DNA of 64,000 nt from Thermodesulfovibrio sp. (GCA_013824615.1 PNOC01000011.1:1-64000), one strand, 5' to 3'; shown: positions 52,838 through 63,225, numbered from the stretch's first letter. Notes: a model not told the origin generated them from the sequence alone. Made by a program: numbers and translations.

Positions 52838-54526
52838 ATGAAGACCGATAGAATCCTCGAAGACATAAAATCAAGAATTGATATCATTGACCTGATTTCC
52901 GAGTATGTCCAGCTGAAAAAGGCCGGCCAGAACTGGAAAGGGTTATGCCCGTTTCACGTTGAGAAGACCCCTTCTTTTACCGTAAGCCAGGCCAAACAGA
53001 TGTTCCATTGTTTCGGATGCAGCACCGGTGGAGATATCTTTGCCTTTGTCATGAAGCATGAGCATCTCTCTTTTCAGGAGGCTCTGGCCCTGCTTGCCAG
53101 GAAATCCGGGGTTTCGCTGCCTGATGCAGGGAGTTTTCGCCGGACGTCGGAGCGGGATGAAAAGGTCAGAAGCATTCTGCTTGAGACCCGTGACTACTTC
53201 AGCTTGCAGCTGGAGAGATCACAAAAGGCAGCTGCCTATGTGAAAGGCCGGGGGATTACGGAGGAACTGCTCCAGAGCTTCAGGATCGGATACGCGCCGG
53301 ATGGCTGGCAGAACCTCCTGCGCCATCTCAGGGGCAAGGGGTTTAAGGACCAGGAGATCCTGGAGTCCGGACTTGCCGTTTCAGGGACCAAAGGACTGTA
53401 CGATATGTTTCGGAACAGGGTCATGTTCCCTATCACGAATATGAGCGGGACGGTAGTCGCTTTTGGAGGCAGGGCCTTTGATGATGCGACCCCAAAATAT
53501 CTCAATTCTCCTGAAACAGCGGTGTTCCGGAAATCAGAGACACTCTTCGGCCTCAGTCACGCCAAGGAACAGATACGGCGCGAAAACAGGGTGCTGATTG
53601 CCGAGGGCTATATGGATGTTGTTATCTGCCATCAGTTCGGATTCAGCAATGTTGTCGCTCCGCTGGGGACCTCTCTGACCATCGCACATATCCGGAAACT
53701 GAGGACCATGGCCGACAGGGCTGTCCTGGTCTTTGACGGCGACGCGGCGGGGAAAGCTGCTGCCAGGAGGGCGCTCCCGCTCATCTGCCAGAATAATTTT
53801 GCTGCCTCGATACTGGTACTCCCTGACCAGGAGGATCCTGACAGTTATCTGAAAAAGAACGGGGCCGCGGCGTTTTCGGAGCTGTTGCAGCATGCACAGG
53901 GAATGATAGGCTTTCTCTTCAGCATTAACCAGGGCGACAAGCTGCAGACTGTCCGGGAGGTCCTTGGTCTTATTGCCTCAATCGGGGATCTTCTGACTGC
54001 GGACGAAATGCTGACGGAACTTGCGGAGACAACCCGGATCAATGAGACCACACTGAGAGATGAATTGAAAAAGATGAAAGCACCGGTCAAGGGAAAGTCC
54101 GCAGCCCCCCCGGCGCGTGAAGCGGGTCCGCTGGTCAGGCGCAATGAGGAGCACCTGCTGCTGAGTGCTGTGCTGTCGGCTCCCGGGAAGGCCGGCTATG
54201 TGCTTTCCCGGATCTCGGTGCGGGAGATTGCGGATAAGACCGTCGCCACGCTTTTCAGCCGGATGGCCTCCCTGCCGGCGGGAAAGGAACTGCTGGATGT
54301 TCTTGAAGAGGCCGGAGAGGACGAAAAGAAAATGGTGACGATGCTGTCTGTTGACCCCGGGTTTGATCCGGAGTTTATAGACCGCAATATCGATGACTGT
54401 CTTGCAAAAATAGAAAAGAGAAAATTGGATGAAAAGGTCCTGTTGATTGAGCGGTCAGATGACCCCGCACTGAGCAATGCTTTTCTGCTTGAGAAGCAAA
54501 AACTTCTTAAAGGAACAAATCTGTGA
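52838..54526 (+). CDS. dnaG: DNA primase
   Basis: Makes RNA primers for replication. The 562 residues have the CHC2 zinc domain (C37, H40, C58, C61), the core with GRAFDD, and the TOPRIM domain with [11 protein letters not shown] and [16 protein letters not shown]. The C-terminal DnaB-interaction part is short. GGGGAAAGG precedes the ATG. The stop overlaps the rpoD start by four bases. Confidence 0.96.
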   Translation: MKTDRILEDIKSRIDIIDLISEYVQLKKAGQNWKGLCPFHVEKTPSFTVSQAKQMFHCFGCSTGGDIFAFVMKHEHLSFQEALALLARKSGVSLPDAGSFRRTSERDEKVRSILLETRDYFSLQLERSQKAAAYVKGRGITEELLQSFRIGYAPDGWQNLLRHLRGKGFKDQEILESGLAVSGTKGLYDMFRNRVMFPITNMSGTVVAFGGRAFDDATPKYLNSPETAVFRKSETLFGLSHAKEQIRRENRVLIAEGYMDVVICHQFGFSNVVAPLGTSLTIAHIRKLRTMADRAVLVFDGDAAGKAAARRALPLICQNNFAASILVLPDQEDPDSYLKKNGAAAFSELLQHAQGMIGFLFSINQGDKLQTVREVLGLIASIGDLLTADEMLTELAETTRINETTLRDELKKMKAPVKGKSAAPPAREAGPLVRRNEEHLLLSAVLSAPGKAGYVLSRISVREIADKTVATLFSRMASLPAGKELLDVLEEAGEDEKKMVTMLSVDPGFDPEFIDRNIDDCLAKIEKRKLDEKVLLIERSDDPALSNAFLLEKQKLLKGTNL

Positions 54527-56127
54527 AACCCTATAATGATTATGATGAAGAGGATGACAAGGACGAGATCCCGGTCGTGGAAGGGGAAGATGCCTATGAC
54601 GAGGGGCTGCTTAAGGATGATTTGGGAGAGGAGTCGGAAGAGGATGCGGAGGTAGAACTGGGGACAGAGAGTAATTTTGATGATGTTGACCGCGATCCGA
54701 TTAAACTTTATTTGCGGGAGATGGGAGGGGTTCCCCTTCTGACCAAGGACGGGGAAGTTGTGCTCGCCCGGAAGATTGAGTCCGAAAATGAACGGATGCT
54801 CAGAGTCATCTTTTCCATGCCTTTTGCCGCAAGAAAAATTATCACTCTCGGCGAAATGGTTGATCAGGGAGAGCTTCCGGTTGAGGACATCATCCAGGAT
54901 TCTGAAGATACCGCGGGCGATGACCTTCCGGATCAGAAGCCTGACTTCTACCGTATATGCCTGAAGCTCGCAGAGCTGCAGGACAAACGTCAGCAACTTC
55001 TTCAGGCCGGCAGTGCCCCGGCAGCAAAAGCCCGAAGGTCCCCTGGTGCGTCCGCGGGTAAAGCGCTCAGTACATCACTCGAGAAAAATATTGATGAGAT
55101 TATTGGGCAGGTCAAGGCGCTCAACCTGCGTCCCCGCGTTATCAATGCACTGGCCGATGAGATTGTGCGGGGCGTCCGTGAGATTGCTGAATTCATGGAA
55201 CTGCGCGGCAGACTGAGCAGTTCCGTCGTTCGCCGGGAGCCTGCTGCCAGGCGCACGGCAAAAGATAACAAATCAGGGCGGGGAGCACCTGTGAACGGGC
55301 TTCCGGATGAAATAAGGAAGCGGGAGCAGTATTTCGGGGTCAGCTATGCAGAGCTGCAGGATGCGCTCAGGATTCTTATCGATGCCGAATTGAAGGGCAG
55401 CGAGGCCAAGAACAGCCTCGTGGAAGCCAATCTCCGGCTTGTCATAAGTATTGTAAAAAAATATCTCGGCCGGGGGCTCAGTTTTTCAGATCTGATCCAG
55501 GAAGGGAATATAGGGCTGATGCGGGCAGTTGACCGCTTTGAGTACCGTCGCGGCTATAAATTCAGCACCTACGCGACCTGGTGGATCAGGCAGTCTATTA
55601 CGCGCGCGATCGCTGAGCAGGCCAGGACGATACGGGTCCCTGTCCATATTGTCGAGTCTGTCAACAAGATGGCGAGGGTGATCAAGGAAATGCTGCAGGA
55701 GCGTGGGAGTGAACCATCCCCTGACGAGATTGCGGTGAGAATGCATATCCCGGCTGAAAAAGTGAAGGAGATGCTGAAAATCTCCAAGGAGCCTATTTCA
55801 CTGGAAACACCGGTGGGTGATGATGAGGAGAGCTCGATCCTCGATTTCATTGAAGATAAAAACAGCCTTTCGCCTCTGGAAAGTGTGATCAATGATGATA
55901 TGCGCCGGAATATTGATAAGGCGCTGGACGGGTTGACTGACCGTGAGCAGGAAATTATCCGCAAGAGGTTCGGGCTGGGGGAGGACAAACCGCACACCCT
56001 TGAAGAGGTGGGCGCGGAACTTGATGTCACCCGGGAGAGGATACGCCAGATTGAGGTGAAGGCCATCCGGAAGCTGCGGCATCCCTCGCGGAGCCGGCTG
56101 CTGAAGACCTTTACCGAGAACTCTTGA
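54523..56127 (+). CDS. rpoD: Primary sigma factor RpoD (sigma-70)
   Basis: Housekeeping sigma factor. The 534 residues begin with an acidic segment instead of a full region 1.1, then region 1.2 ([16 protein letters not shown]). A non-conserved region with a Ser/Ala/Arg-rich linker follows (about 165-260). Region 2 ([36 protein letters not shown]) and region 3 come next. Region 4 has the -35-binding HTH ([20 protein letters not shown]). The GTG start overlaps the dnaG stop, with AAAGGA upstream. Confidence 0.97.
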   Translation: MKPYNDYDEEDDKDEIPVVEGEDAYDEGLLKDDLGEESEEDAEVELGTESNFDDVDRDPIKLYLREMGGVPLLTKDGEVVLARKIESENERMLRVIFSMPFAARKIITLGEMVDQGELPVEDIIQDSEDTAGDDLPDQKPDFYRICLKLAELQDKRQQLLQAGSAPAAKARRSPGASAGKALSTSLEKNIDEIIGQVKALNLRPRVINALADEIVRGVREIAEFMELRGRLSSSVVRREPAARRTAKDNKSGRGAPVNGLPDEIRKREQYFGVSYAELQDALRILIDAELKGSEAKNSLVEANLRLVISIVKKYLGRGLSFSDLIQEGNIGLMRAVDRFEYRRGYKFSTYATWWIRQSITRAIAEQARTIRVPVHIVESVNKMARVIKEMLQERGSEPSPDEIAVRMHIPAEKVKEMLKISKEPISLETPVGDDEESSILDFIEDKNSLSPLESVINDDMRRNIDKALDGLTDREQEIIRKRFGLGEDKPHTLEEVGAELDVTRERIRQIEVKAIRKLRHPSRSRLLKTFTENS

Positions 56128-56191
56128 CTTAATGCCATAACAGGTTTATAGTAAAAAACTGTGTTGCAGTCACGTATTGGCTGCACAGTAA

Positions 56192-56221
56192 GGACACTGG
56201 TACAGCGTTGTTGCAGTGTCC
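56192..56221 (+). promoter_or_regulatory. Hairpin between rpoD and the tRNA
   Basis: GGACACTG pairs with CAGTGTCC, twelve bases before the tRNA. It may be a processing structure for the tRNA 5' end. Confidence 0.35.
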
Positions 56222-56233
56222 GTACGTATCGCG

Positions 56234-56309
56234 GGGCCCATAGCTCAGCTGGTAGAGCTACCGGCTCATAACCGGTTGGTCCCAGGTTCGAGTCCTGGTG
56301 GGCCCACCA
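56234..56309 (+). tRNA. tRNA with CAU anticodon (probably Ile2, alternatively elongator Met)
   Basis: A complete 76-base cloverleaf with encoded CCA. Acceptor GGGCCCA/TGGGCCC, anticodon loop CTCATAA, T-loop TTCGAGT. C4-G69 and C5-G68 in the acceptor match the pairs that tRNA-Ile lysidine synthetase favours, so I lean to isoleucine AUA decoding. Confidence 0.95.
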
Positions 56310-56325
56310 CATCTCTGGAGGTTAA

Positions 56326-57033
56326 TTGAAGGAACCGATTCAGCAACTCATCAAGCTTCAGGAGATAGATTCCCGCATACTGGCCAAAAGGCTGTTTATC
56401 GACAAGGTCCCCGGCCGCATCAGTGAACAGGACGAACCTCTGAAACTCTCCCGCCAGAATCTTGAAAAAATGCAGCAGAAGAGTGAAGCCCTTCAGAAAA
56501 AGAAGCGTGACCGTGAAAAAACCCTTGAAGATATCCAGGAAAAAATAAAGAAGATGAAGGCCCGGACGCCGGATATCAAGACGAACAAAGAATATCAGGC
56601 GCATCTTAAAGAGATAGAGTCTTCTGAGAAGGAGATCGGGAAAATTGAGGAGGAGGTCCTCCTGATCATGGATGACCTTGACCGGACACTCAAGCTTCAG
56701 AAGACTGAGGAAGTGGTTGTGCGGCAGGAACTTGAAAAGCTTGAAGTCGTCAGAAAAGAGCTTGACCGCGAAGTTGCAAGCCACGAGAAGGAGCTGTCCG
56801 GGCTGAAGGCTGAGCGCCTGGGGATTGTCAACCTGATTGAGCCTGATGTCTATACCCTGTATATGCGGCTGTTGCGTGCAGGCGGCGGGATTGCCCTGTC
56901 TCCGGCAAAAAATGAGGTCTGCGGCGGCTGCGACATGAATATGCCTCCCCAGCTTTTCGTTGAAGTACGCAAGAACGAGGAGTTGCTGCAGTGCCCCCAG
57001 TGCCAGCGCATTCTCTTTTACCGGGAAGACTGA
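56326..57033 (+). CDS. Coiled-coil protein with C4 zinc ribbon (COG1579-like)
   Basis: 235 residues. A long coiled-coil (about 10-185, KKRDREKTLEDIQEKIKKMK and similar heptads) precedes a C-terminal zinc ribbon with CGGC and CPQC pairs around NMPPQLFVEVRKNEEL. COG1579 proteins are widespread, and a role with nucleic acids or the ribosome has been suggested; no defined reaction is known. The TTG start at 56326 has GGAGG close upstream. It is 16 bases after the tRNA. Confidence 0.82.
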   Translation: MKEPIQQLIKLQEIDSRILAKRLFIDKVPGRISEQDEPLKLSRQNLEKMQQKSEALQKKKRDREKTLEDIQEKIKKMKARTPDIKTNKEYQAHLKEIESSEKEIGKIEEEVLLIMDDLDRTLKLQKTEEVVVRQELEKLEVVRKELDREVASHEKELSGLKAERLGIVNLIEPDVYTLYMRLLRAGGGIALSPAKNEVCGGCDMNMPPQLFVEVRKNEELLQCPQCQRILFYRED

Positions 57034-57091
57034 CCAAAGTTTTTGGCCCGATCACCCTCCGGATGTACTTTTATTATTCAAGAAAATATTA

Positions 57092-57097
57092 TATAAT
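57092..57097 (+). promoter_or_regulatory. -10 element of the RNase P RNA gene
   Basis: A perfect TATAAT in an AT-rich stretch about 20 bases before the RNA. No good -35 is seen. Confidence 0.4.
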
Positions 57098-57114
57098 AAT
57101 TTAAATTTCTTATA

Positions 57115-57568
57115 GGCTGCCGAAGCAGAACAAGCGGTTGCCCGGTACCGCAGCAATGCGGCGATCACCTGATCGGAGAGAAAATTCTCACACCGGGAGG
57201 AAAGTCCGAGCTCCACAGGGCAAGGCGCTCCGTAATGCGGAGTCTCCTTTTGAACAGGAGAAGGAAAGTGCCACAGAAAGGGAAACCACCCCGCCCGTGT
57301 TTTTAGCGTTGGCGGGGAAAGGGTGAAAAGGTGGGGTAAGAGCCCACCAGTATACCGGGTGACCGGGATAGCTTGGAAAACCCCGTCTGGAGCAAGGCCA
57401 AATAGGTTCCGCCCTGAGAGGGGCCCCCTCGAATTCCGCTGCGACGGGATGGCGGAACGGGTAAGGCTGCATGATCCCGGCTTTATGCGGGACAGAGAGG
57501 AATGACCGACGTCCATTTGTCAGTACGGGAATGGTAGACAGAACTCGGCTTATGTGCTGCTTCGGCAC
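57115..57568 (+). ncRNA. rnpB: RNase P RNA (catalytic subunit), bacterial class A
   Basis: The ribozyme that matures tRNA 5' ends. P1 is formed by GCCGAAGCAG (57119-57128) and CTGCTTCGGC (57557-57566). The conserved region I GAGGAAAGTCCGAGC occurs near 57197. AGAGCCCACCAG (near 57340) is the loop pairing with tRNA CCA neighbours. The conserved region V ACAGAACTCGGCTTA is near 57537. The length of about 450 bases is at the long end for class A, with an extended P12/P17-type region. Confidence 0.95.
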
Positions 57569-57622
57569 TGAATAACACTGAATAGGGCACTGCAGTTTGC
57601 CACAGGTAAGCGGGAGGCTAGA

Positions 57623-58531
57623 ATGGAAGACCATAAGTTGAAGGTTTTTTGCACTGTGGCGGAAACCAGGAGTTTTTCGAAGACCTCTGAGATCATCCAC
57701 CTGACACAACCTGCGGTAAGTCTCCAGATACAGGCCCTTGAAGAAATATATGAGACAAAGCTGTTCGACCGGTCGAGCAGTACGGTCACTTTGACCCCGG
57801 CCGGAGAGATCCTCTACAAATTTGCGAAGGAGATTCTTGGGCTTTACGCAAATGTCGAGAAAGTAATCGGAGACATTACCGGACTGGTCAAGGGCAGTAT
57901 CAGTATCGGGGCCAGTTCAACCATCGGCAACTACCTGCTGCCCGGCGTTATTACTGATTTCAAAAAAGCACATCTGAAGATCAAGATACACCTTCTGGTA
58001 GGCAATACCAAGCGTGTTGTCGACATGCTGAACTCCGGGAGTATTGACGTCGGGCTGGTGGAGGGCGAGGTGTCGCGGCAGAAGATGGTGGTCGAGAAGC
58101 TGATCCCCGATGAACTGCTGCTCGTCGTCCCCGCGCATCATCCCTGGGCAAAAAAGAAAGATATCCCGATCAGCGAACTGACCAAAGAGCCTTTTATATT
58201 CAGGGAAGGCGGATCAGGGACACGCCAGATGATAGAGATGTTTTTGTCAAAGTATGGTATTTCCCCGAACAACATGAAGGTAGCCATGGTGCTCGGCAGT
58301 ACTGAAGCGATCAAAGAGGCGGTCGAAAATGGGCTGGGCGTCTCTATTCTTTCCCGCTGGGCCGTACGGAAGGAACTGAAGTACGGCACCCTGCAGCTGC
58401 TCAGAATAAAAGAAGAGCGGGTGAACAGGGATTTCTCACTGATTGTCAACAAAAGCTCTGTTTCATCTCATGCAGTTGATGAGTTTCTGACGTATCTGCG
58501 GTCATATCCGTTCAATAAACTCCTGGCCTGA
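57623..58531 (+). CDS. LysR-family regulator, CysB-like (selenium-metabolism-associated type)
   Basis: 302 residues. N-terminal HTH (VAETRSFSKTSEIIHLTQPAVSLQIQALEE, about 10-40) and the dimer helix. The substrate-binding domain has GASSTIGNYLLPG, VGNTKRVVDML and SIDVGLVEGEV. These latter stretches match the LysR subgroup found near sulfur or selenium assimilation genes in anaerobes. The ligand and targets are unknown, and no target gene is adjacent. It converges with the GH57 gene and the two coding ends overlap by 30 bases. Confidence 0.85.
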   Translation: MEDHKLKVFCTVAETRSFSKTSEIIHLTQPAVSLQIQALEEIYETKLFDRSSSTVTLTPAGEILYKFAKEILGLYANVEKVIGDITGLVKGSISIGASSTIGNYLLPGVITDFKKAHLKIKIHLLVGNTKRVVDMLNSGSIDVGLVEGEVSRQKMVVEKLIPDELLLVVPAHHPWAKKKDIPISELTKEPFIFREGGSGTRQMIEMFLSKYGISPNNMKVAMVLGSTEAIKEAVENGLGVSILSRWAVRKELKYGTLQLLRIKEERVNRDFSLIVNKSSVSSHAVDEFLTYLRSYPFNKLLA

Positions 58532-60163
58532 GGACTTTCTGCCAAAGATCCGGTAGTCAACATCAGGGAAAAGGGCGTTTCGTATTTCGAGCTGCTCAAG
58601 AGAGGCCACGTTAACCTCTCCCGCGGTGATTTCCCTCTGCAGAGACAAAAAATTCTGGATATGTCCGGTCAGGCGTTTTTCTGCATATGAGGCGGCGCTG
58701 CGGTTCTTTATCATAAAGGGCCAGTCGCTTGATTGTGCCAGAAGCAGCTCCCGTGCCGCCTGATTCAGTGCCCGTGTTATCACCTTCGAACTGCTGAAGG
58801 CCGGATTGGCTGCGGCAGTATCCGCCATATTTGACATTACCCGGGCAGCATGCAGCAGGTGCCGGTATATCCAGTTGTTTTCTCCGTCTATCCAGGTTGC
58901 CCCATACCCTTTTTTCCCCCAGCTGGACAGCGAAGGCATGCAGGGCTGAGTAACCGGATGCTCTGCCAGATAGTCAGCAGGCGTCGTAAGCTGAAGCTCG
59001 TCTTGCGCTGCTGCTGATCGGACAAGCACTTCTCTGAGCCAGGCAATTCCCTCAAACCACCAGTGTCCGAAAAGTTCGGCATCATAGGCAGCAGTGATGA
59101 CCGGTGCGGGGCTGCCATGTCCGAACCGCTGCCCGAGGCCGGCGATCTGCTCCTTTTTTTTCCTCACAAAGTCAGCTGCATGTATTTGTGCCTTGCTGAG
59201 TCCCCTTTCAATTATATAGGGCTGCTTCACGTCAGATTTTCCGGTTATCCGGTAATATTTCAGGCCGGTGAATGTCCTCAGGCCGTGGGGAAGATAGTCC
59301 CGAAGTTCCTCCGGATCCAGATCAAAGCCGATATCCCGGTAAAAGTCCCGGTAGTCAGGATCGCCGGGATACCCCGAGATAGAGCTCCAGACTTCGTGGG
59401 CAGAATCGATATCTCTCGCAAAAGCCACGGTGCCCGAGGGGGTAACCACCGGGCTGTAGATACTCTGCCGGGGTGGAGGTGTGCCCGCGATAAGTCCATG
59501 ACTTTCCAGGAAAAAGTAGCGGCTGCCGGCTTCCGCGATAAGCGGGTCAAGTTCCGGGGCAAACCCGCACTCCGGAAGCCATAGGCCTCCTGCTTCCCGG
59601 CCGAAGGTCCCGGCAAAATACCTTGCGCCGATGCCGAGCTGAGCCCTTACTGATGAGGGTTCCGACAGCAGGGCCGGCAGATAGGCATGCGTGGCTGCGC
59701 TGGTGATCAGTTCTACTGTCCCGCTTTCAGCCACTGCCCGGAAGGCGGCTATGAGGTCCCTGCGGTAGACGCGGTCATACAGATCACGGGTGGAACGAAA
59801 AAGCCGGTGATACATCCGGGCCAGGGGGAGAAAGTCGCTGTTGTTGCTGTTGCGTGCCATCTCCTCTTCAGCCAGAGCGGTCAGCCGATCCAGATGCCGG
59901 CAGTAGCGCTCCTGCAGAAGCCGGTCGCTGAACATGGCAATCAGGGTCGGTGAAAGAGACAGGGTCATTCGGAAATCCACGCGGTCGTTCAGTAGCCGGT
60001 CAAACATCCCCAACAGAGGGATGTAGGTATCTGTCAGGGCCTCATACAGCCAGCTTTCTTCAAGAAGATATTCCTGTTCCGGGCAGCGCACATACGGCAG
60101 ATGCGCGTGCAGTACGATCGCAAGAAAACCGGGTGCGTCCTGTGAGGTGATTTTTCGCACCAT
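58502..60163 (-). CDS. GH57 family glycosidase, 1,4-alpha-glucan branching enzyme type (DUF1957 at C-terminus)
   Basis: Acts on alpha-glucans (glycogen-like polymers). The 553 residues begin with the GH57 strand FLAIVLHAHLPYVRCPE. The nucleophile-region motif GGLWLPECGFAP is near residue 188, and the acid/base-region motif YDAELFGHWWFEGI lies near residue 363. The C-terminal helical part has SSDWPFMIKNRSAASYAEKR, typical of the branching-enzyme branch. I choose the ATG at 60163. The open frame extends to about 60655, but this extension runs antisense through the next gene and lacks family similarity. The stop overlaps LysR. Confidence 0.88.
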   Translation of the reverse strand: MVRKITSQDAPGFLAIVLHAHLPYVRCPEQEYLLEESWLYEALTDTYIPLLGMFDRLLNDRVDFRMTLSLSPTLIAMFSDRLLQERYCRHLDRLTALAEEEMARNSNNSDFLPLARMYHRLFRSTRDLYDRVYRRDLIAAFRAVAESGTVELITSAATHAYLPALLSEPSSVRAQLGIGARYFAGTFGREAGGLWLPECGFAPELDPLIAEAGSRYFFLESHGLIAGTPPPRQSIYSPVVTPSGTVAFARDIDSAHEVWSSISGYPGDPDYRDFYRDIGFDLDPEELRDYLPHGLRTFTGLKYYRITGKSDVKQPYIIERGLSKAQIHAADFVRKKKEQIAGLGQRFGHGSPAPVITAAYDAELFGHWWFEGIAWLREVLVRSAAAQDELQLTTPADYLAEHPVTQPCMPSLSSWGKKGYGATWIDGENNWIYRHLLHAARVMSNMADTAAANPAFSSSKVITRALNQAARELLLAQSSDWPFMIKNRSAASYAEKRLTGHIQNFLSLQREITAGEVNVASLEQLEIRNALFPDVDYRIFGRKSSGQEFIERI

Positions 60164-60238
60164 GAGAAATGATACAGGATATGACAGACAGGGGCAAGGC
60201 GAATTGAAAAAAAAGCATATCTGCCGCAAAATAGACCT

Positions 60239-61117
60239 ATGCAGATATTTCTGAATGACCGGCTTGTGGATGAATCTGAGGCAATGGTTTCTGTGTTCGA
60301 TCATGGGTTCCTGTATGGTGACGGGGTTTACGAAACGATGCGGGCGTATGAAGGAGTGGTCTTCAGTCTGGATGAGCACCTCGGCCGGCTTGGTCGGTCG
60401 GCCTCTCTGATCCGCATGCAGATCCCGGGCAGGAAGTTTATTGCCGGGGCTGTATATGAGACCATCCGGGCCAATGGCCTGAGCAATGCCTATGTGCGGG
60501 TAACGCTGTCGCGGGGAAAGGGCCCGATTGGACTTGACCCGGCCCTCTGCAAAAAGCCGACTTTGGTCATTATCGCCGAGCTGTTCAAGCCGTATCCCGT
60601 GAAGCTTTATCAGGACGGGGTTTTTCTTGTCATTTCGCCGGTCATCAGAAACCATGTCAGGGCTATCAATCCGATGATCAAGTCCCTGAATTTTCTCAAT
60701 AATATTCTGGCGAAGGCAGATGCAATAGACCGGGGGGCCTATGAGGCTATCATGCTGAACACAGAGGATAATATTGCCGAGGGTACGGTCTGCAATATCT
60801 TTTTTGTGAAGGACGGCAGCGTCTGCACCCCTTCTGTTGATGCCGGCATCCTGGACGGCATTACCCGTGAGATCGTTATCAGTCTGGCACGGAAATCAGG
60901 GCTACCCGTACACGAAGGGCTCTTTTCCCCGGCTGATATCCTGAGTGCAACAGAGGTTTTTTTTACGAATACGACTGCAGAGGTCATGCCTGTTTCACGG
61001 GTGGATGATACGGCATATGCCGTAGGCAGTGTCTCGCAAAAACTCCGCAAGCTGTATCAGGCAGAGGTCAGACACTACGTCCATTTATTCCGGGATAGTC
61101 AGAAAGAGATAGATTGA
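60239..61117 (+). CDS. Class IV aminotransferase (branched-chain aminotransferase or aminodeoxychorismate lyase)
   Basis: PLP enzyme of fold type IV, 292 residues. FDHGFLYGDGVYETMRAYEG is the N-terminal signature, SLNFLNNILAK follows the PLP-lysine stretch MIKS, and EGTVCNIFFVKDG is the cofactor phosphate region. The family includes IlvE, D-amino-acid transaminase and PabC, and the length and motifs fit IlvE or a PabC-like protein. The neighbours do not settle it. The 3' end overlaps the convergent lptG coding end by 33 bases. Confidence 0.8.
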   Translation: MQIFLNDRLVDESEAMVSVFDHGFLYGDGVYETMRAYEGVVFSLDEHLGRLGRSASLIRMQIPGRKFIAGAVYETIRANGLSNAYVRVTLSRGKGPIGLDPALCKKPTLVIIAELFKPYPVKLYQDGVFLVISPVIRNHVRAINPMIKSLNFLNNILAKADAIDRGAYEAIMLNTEDNIAEGTVCNIFFVKDGSVCTPSVDAGILDGITREIVISLARKSGLPVHEGLFSPADILSATEVFFTNTTAEVMPVSRVDDTAYAVGSVSQKLRKLYQAEVRHYVHLFRDSQKEID

Positions 61118-62149
61118 AAGCAGGCTGAAGACTCCGGGCATGATCCAGGCGGCAAGCAGCGGATGCAGAATTCCGGCATAGCCCATGGACAGAAAAAAGG
61201 TATAACTGAACCCGTAGACCAGGCTTATGAGAAGTCCGAGTCCCGCACTGAGAAACCCACCACTGCTGCCCATCCTCAGGGCCAGGGAGATGCCGAGCAT
61301 CATCATAAATATGGTGATGAGGGGGAACGAGACCTTTGAATTTATGTCCACCGCAAGTTTGATGTTCCGGAATCCGGCTTTTTTCAGTTTCTGCATATAC
61401 CGGTAGAGCTCGCCGATGTCCATCTCTTCCGTGGTCTTCATTTCACGGGTAAAAAGATCAGGAGATTCCAGGTTGCCGTAGGCAAGAGAGCGGAGCTTTT
61501 CAGTCCTGCCTGAATCAATATGGGATATCGTTACCTCTTCCAGGACCCAGGTCTTTCCGTCCCAGTAGGCACGGTCTGCAACGATGCGCTCTTTCAGAAT
61601 ATTTTTCCCTATGACAAAGATGCTTACTCCCTTTGCCATCTTTTTTTCAGCATGGTACAGATCTATTCTTACCGGTGAACCGTCGATACTCCGGAGCCAG
61701 AGCATACCGCTGTCGAACACCATTTTTTTTGCATCACCCTCCAGATAGTTTTTCATGCCGATGGCCTGCCTGGTGAACCCGGGGACTATAAACTCTCCTG
61801 TCAGAAAGGCAAAAATGCAGAGGGCTGCCCCTGCGGCAATAAACGGATAAAAAAGTGAACGGAGCTTCCCCCCCGCTGCCTTGATTGCGAGAATTTCCTT
61901 CCGGCGGGAGGCCTGGCTGAAGATGAACATTCCCGATATCAGTACGGACATCGGCAGCAGGTACAGGAAGAACTTGGGCATGATATATATCGAGTAAAGT
62001 ATCAGGTTGAGAGGAGAGGGTTTCCCCGGCAGGAAGCCCTGTATTTTGCCTGTCAGGTCAATCAGGCTGAAGATGAGAGAAAGCCCGATGACCAGCAGGC
62101 CAAGGAGGATAAAAAATTCTTTCAGGTAAAGTCGCTGGACTATTTTCAT
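61085..62149 (-). CDS. lptG: LPS export permease LptG
   Basis: Inner-membrane subunit of the LptB2FG transporter moving lipopolysaccharide to the outer membrane. The 354 residues have MKIVQRLYLKEFF and a helix, three more N-terminal membrane segments, a periplasmic jelly-roll region (about 140-250) and two or three C-terminal helices. I choose the ATG at 62149, which overlaps the lptF stop (ATGA). The frame is open further upstream, but that part is inside lptF. Confidence 0.9.
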   Translation of the reverse strand: MKIVQRLYLKEFFILLGLLVIGLSLIFSLIDLTGKIQGFLPGKPSPLNLILYSIYIMPKFFLYLLPMSVLISGMFIFSQASRRKEILAIKAAGGKLRSLFYPFIAAGAALCIFAFLTGEFIVPGFTRQAIGMKNYLEGDAKKMVFDSGMLWLRSIDGSPVRIDLYHAEKKMAKGVSIFVIGKNILKERIVADRAYWDGKTWVLEEVTISHIDSGRTEKLRSLAYGNLESPDLFTREMKTTEEMDIGELYRYMQKLKKAGFRNIKLAVDINSKVSFPLITIFMMMLGISLALRMGSSGGFLSAGLGLLISLVYGFSYTFFLSMGYAGILHPLLAAWIMPGVFSLLSIYLFLTIPE

Positions 62150-63225
62150 CGGACACTCTCCCGCCGGTAGAGAACAAGGCCAATGACCGTGAGCAGCAGC
62201 GGTGTTGCCCATGCCCCTACATAATGGGGGATGCGGGACTGCAGGGCGAGGCTTTCCAAATATATCTGCAGGACATAGTATCCGGCAAAGACCGTCAGCC
62301 CTATGGTCAGGCCCAGCAGTTTTCCTGATTTGCCCGACATGAGCGAAAGGGGAGGGGCGAGCAGCATAAGTATCAGGCATATGACCGGCAGCGCCAGTCT
62401 GCGATGAAGTTCAAGGTAAAAAGAGATGCGCTCCTTTTCCCCCTTCGCTTCGTTGATTCTGCTCACAAGCTCGGACGGCATGAGTTCCATCTTCTTCAGG
62501 GCAGGCGCATAAGGGGAGAGGGTCATGGTGAACTGGTACCGGTCGAAGAACAGCTCGATAATATTTGTTCCCTTCAAAATATTTATGTATCCGTCGGTCA
62601 GCGAGAGGCTGAGGGTGAAGTCATCCGCCAGTGAAAGTCTCCCTTCGCGGGCCATGAGAACCTTCGGCTCCTCACTGCTCCGGTTGTCATAGATGAAAAT
62701 GTCCTCAAGAACGTCCCCGCTCTTGCCCCTTACCAGTATAACCATGTCCTTCAGAGTCGTGTTGAAAGTCCCGGCCTCAACAGCGAGGGCCGCCCTGACC
62801 GTGACCATTTTCGCCAACTCATCCCGGAGTTTGAGGCTGCTTTTCGGGCCCAGATAAAAGCTGAAAGCGATACTGAACAGGAAACCCAGCAGTGCCATGA
62901 CCATGACCGGGTAGGATATCTGCCTGAAACTCATCCCGCTTGCCCGGAGAACAATGATCTCATTATCCATAGTCATTCTTCCGTAGACAACGATGGGGGC
63001 AAGGAGAATGGCCATGGGGATAGTGAGTGCCAGCAAAGACGGCTGCAGATAAAGGATAAGTTGGGCCATGTCGCAGGCAGAGGCCCCCAGTCCGGAGAGG
63101 TGTCTCGTCAGCTTCAGTATTTTTTCCATCATGAGGATCGAGTTAAGAAAGGCGATGATCAGCAGAAACATAACGAGCAACTCTTTCAAAACCGAACGGT
63201 AGATAATTTTAACCATGCAGGACAT
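62146..63225 (-). CDS. lptF: LPS export permease LptF
   Basis: Partner permease in LptB2FG. The 359 residues have IIYRSVLKELLVMFLLIIAF as first helix, IPMAILLAPIVVYGRMTMDNEIIVLRASG (the coupling loop contacting LptB) and a periplasmic domain. C-terminal helices end the protein. Start codons at 63225 or 63216 are both possible, and neither has a clear ribosome site. It shows that the host has a lipopolysaccharide outer membrane. Confidence 0.9.
   Translation of the reverse strand: MSCMVKIIYRSVLKELLVMFLLIIAFLNSILMMEKILKLTRHLSGLGASACDMAQLILYLQPSLLALTIPMAILLAPIVVYGRMTMDNEIIVLRASGMSFRQISYPVMVMALLGFLFSIAFSFYLGPKSSLKLRDELAKMVTVRAALAVEAGTFNTTLKDMVILVRGKSGDVLEDIFIYDNRSSEEPKVLMAREGRLSLADDFTLSLSLTDGYINILKGTNIIELFFDRYQFTMTLSPYAPALKKMELMPSELVSRINEAKGEKERISFYLELHRRLALPVICLILMLLAPPLSLMSGKSGKLLGLTIGLTVFAGYYVLQIYLESLALQSRIPHYVGAWATPLLLTVIGLVLYRRESVR

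Noticed and set aside
60164-60655. 164-residue N-terminal extension of the GH57 protein
   Set aside because: It runs antisense to the aminotransferase gene, lacks family similarity and would displace the conserved N-terminal strand.
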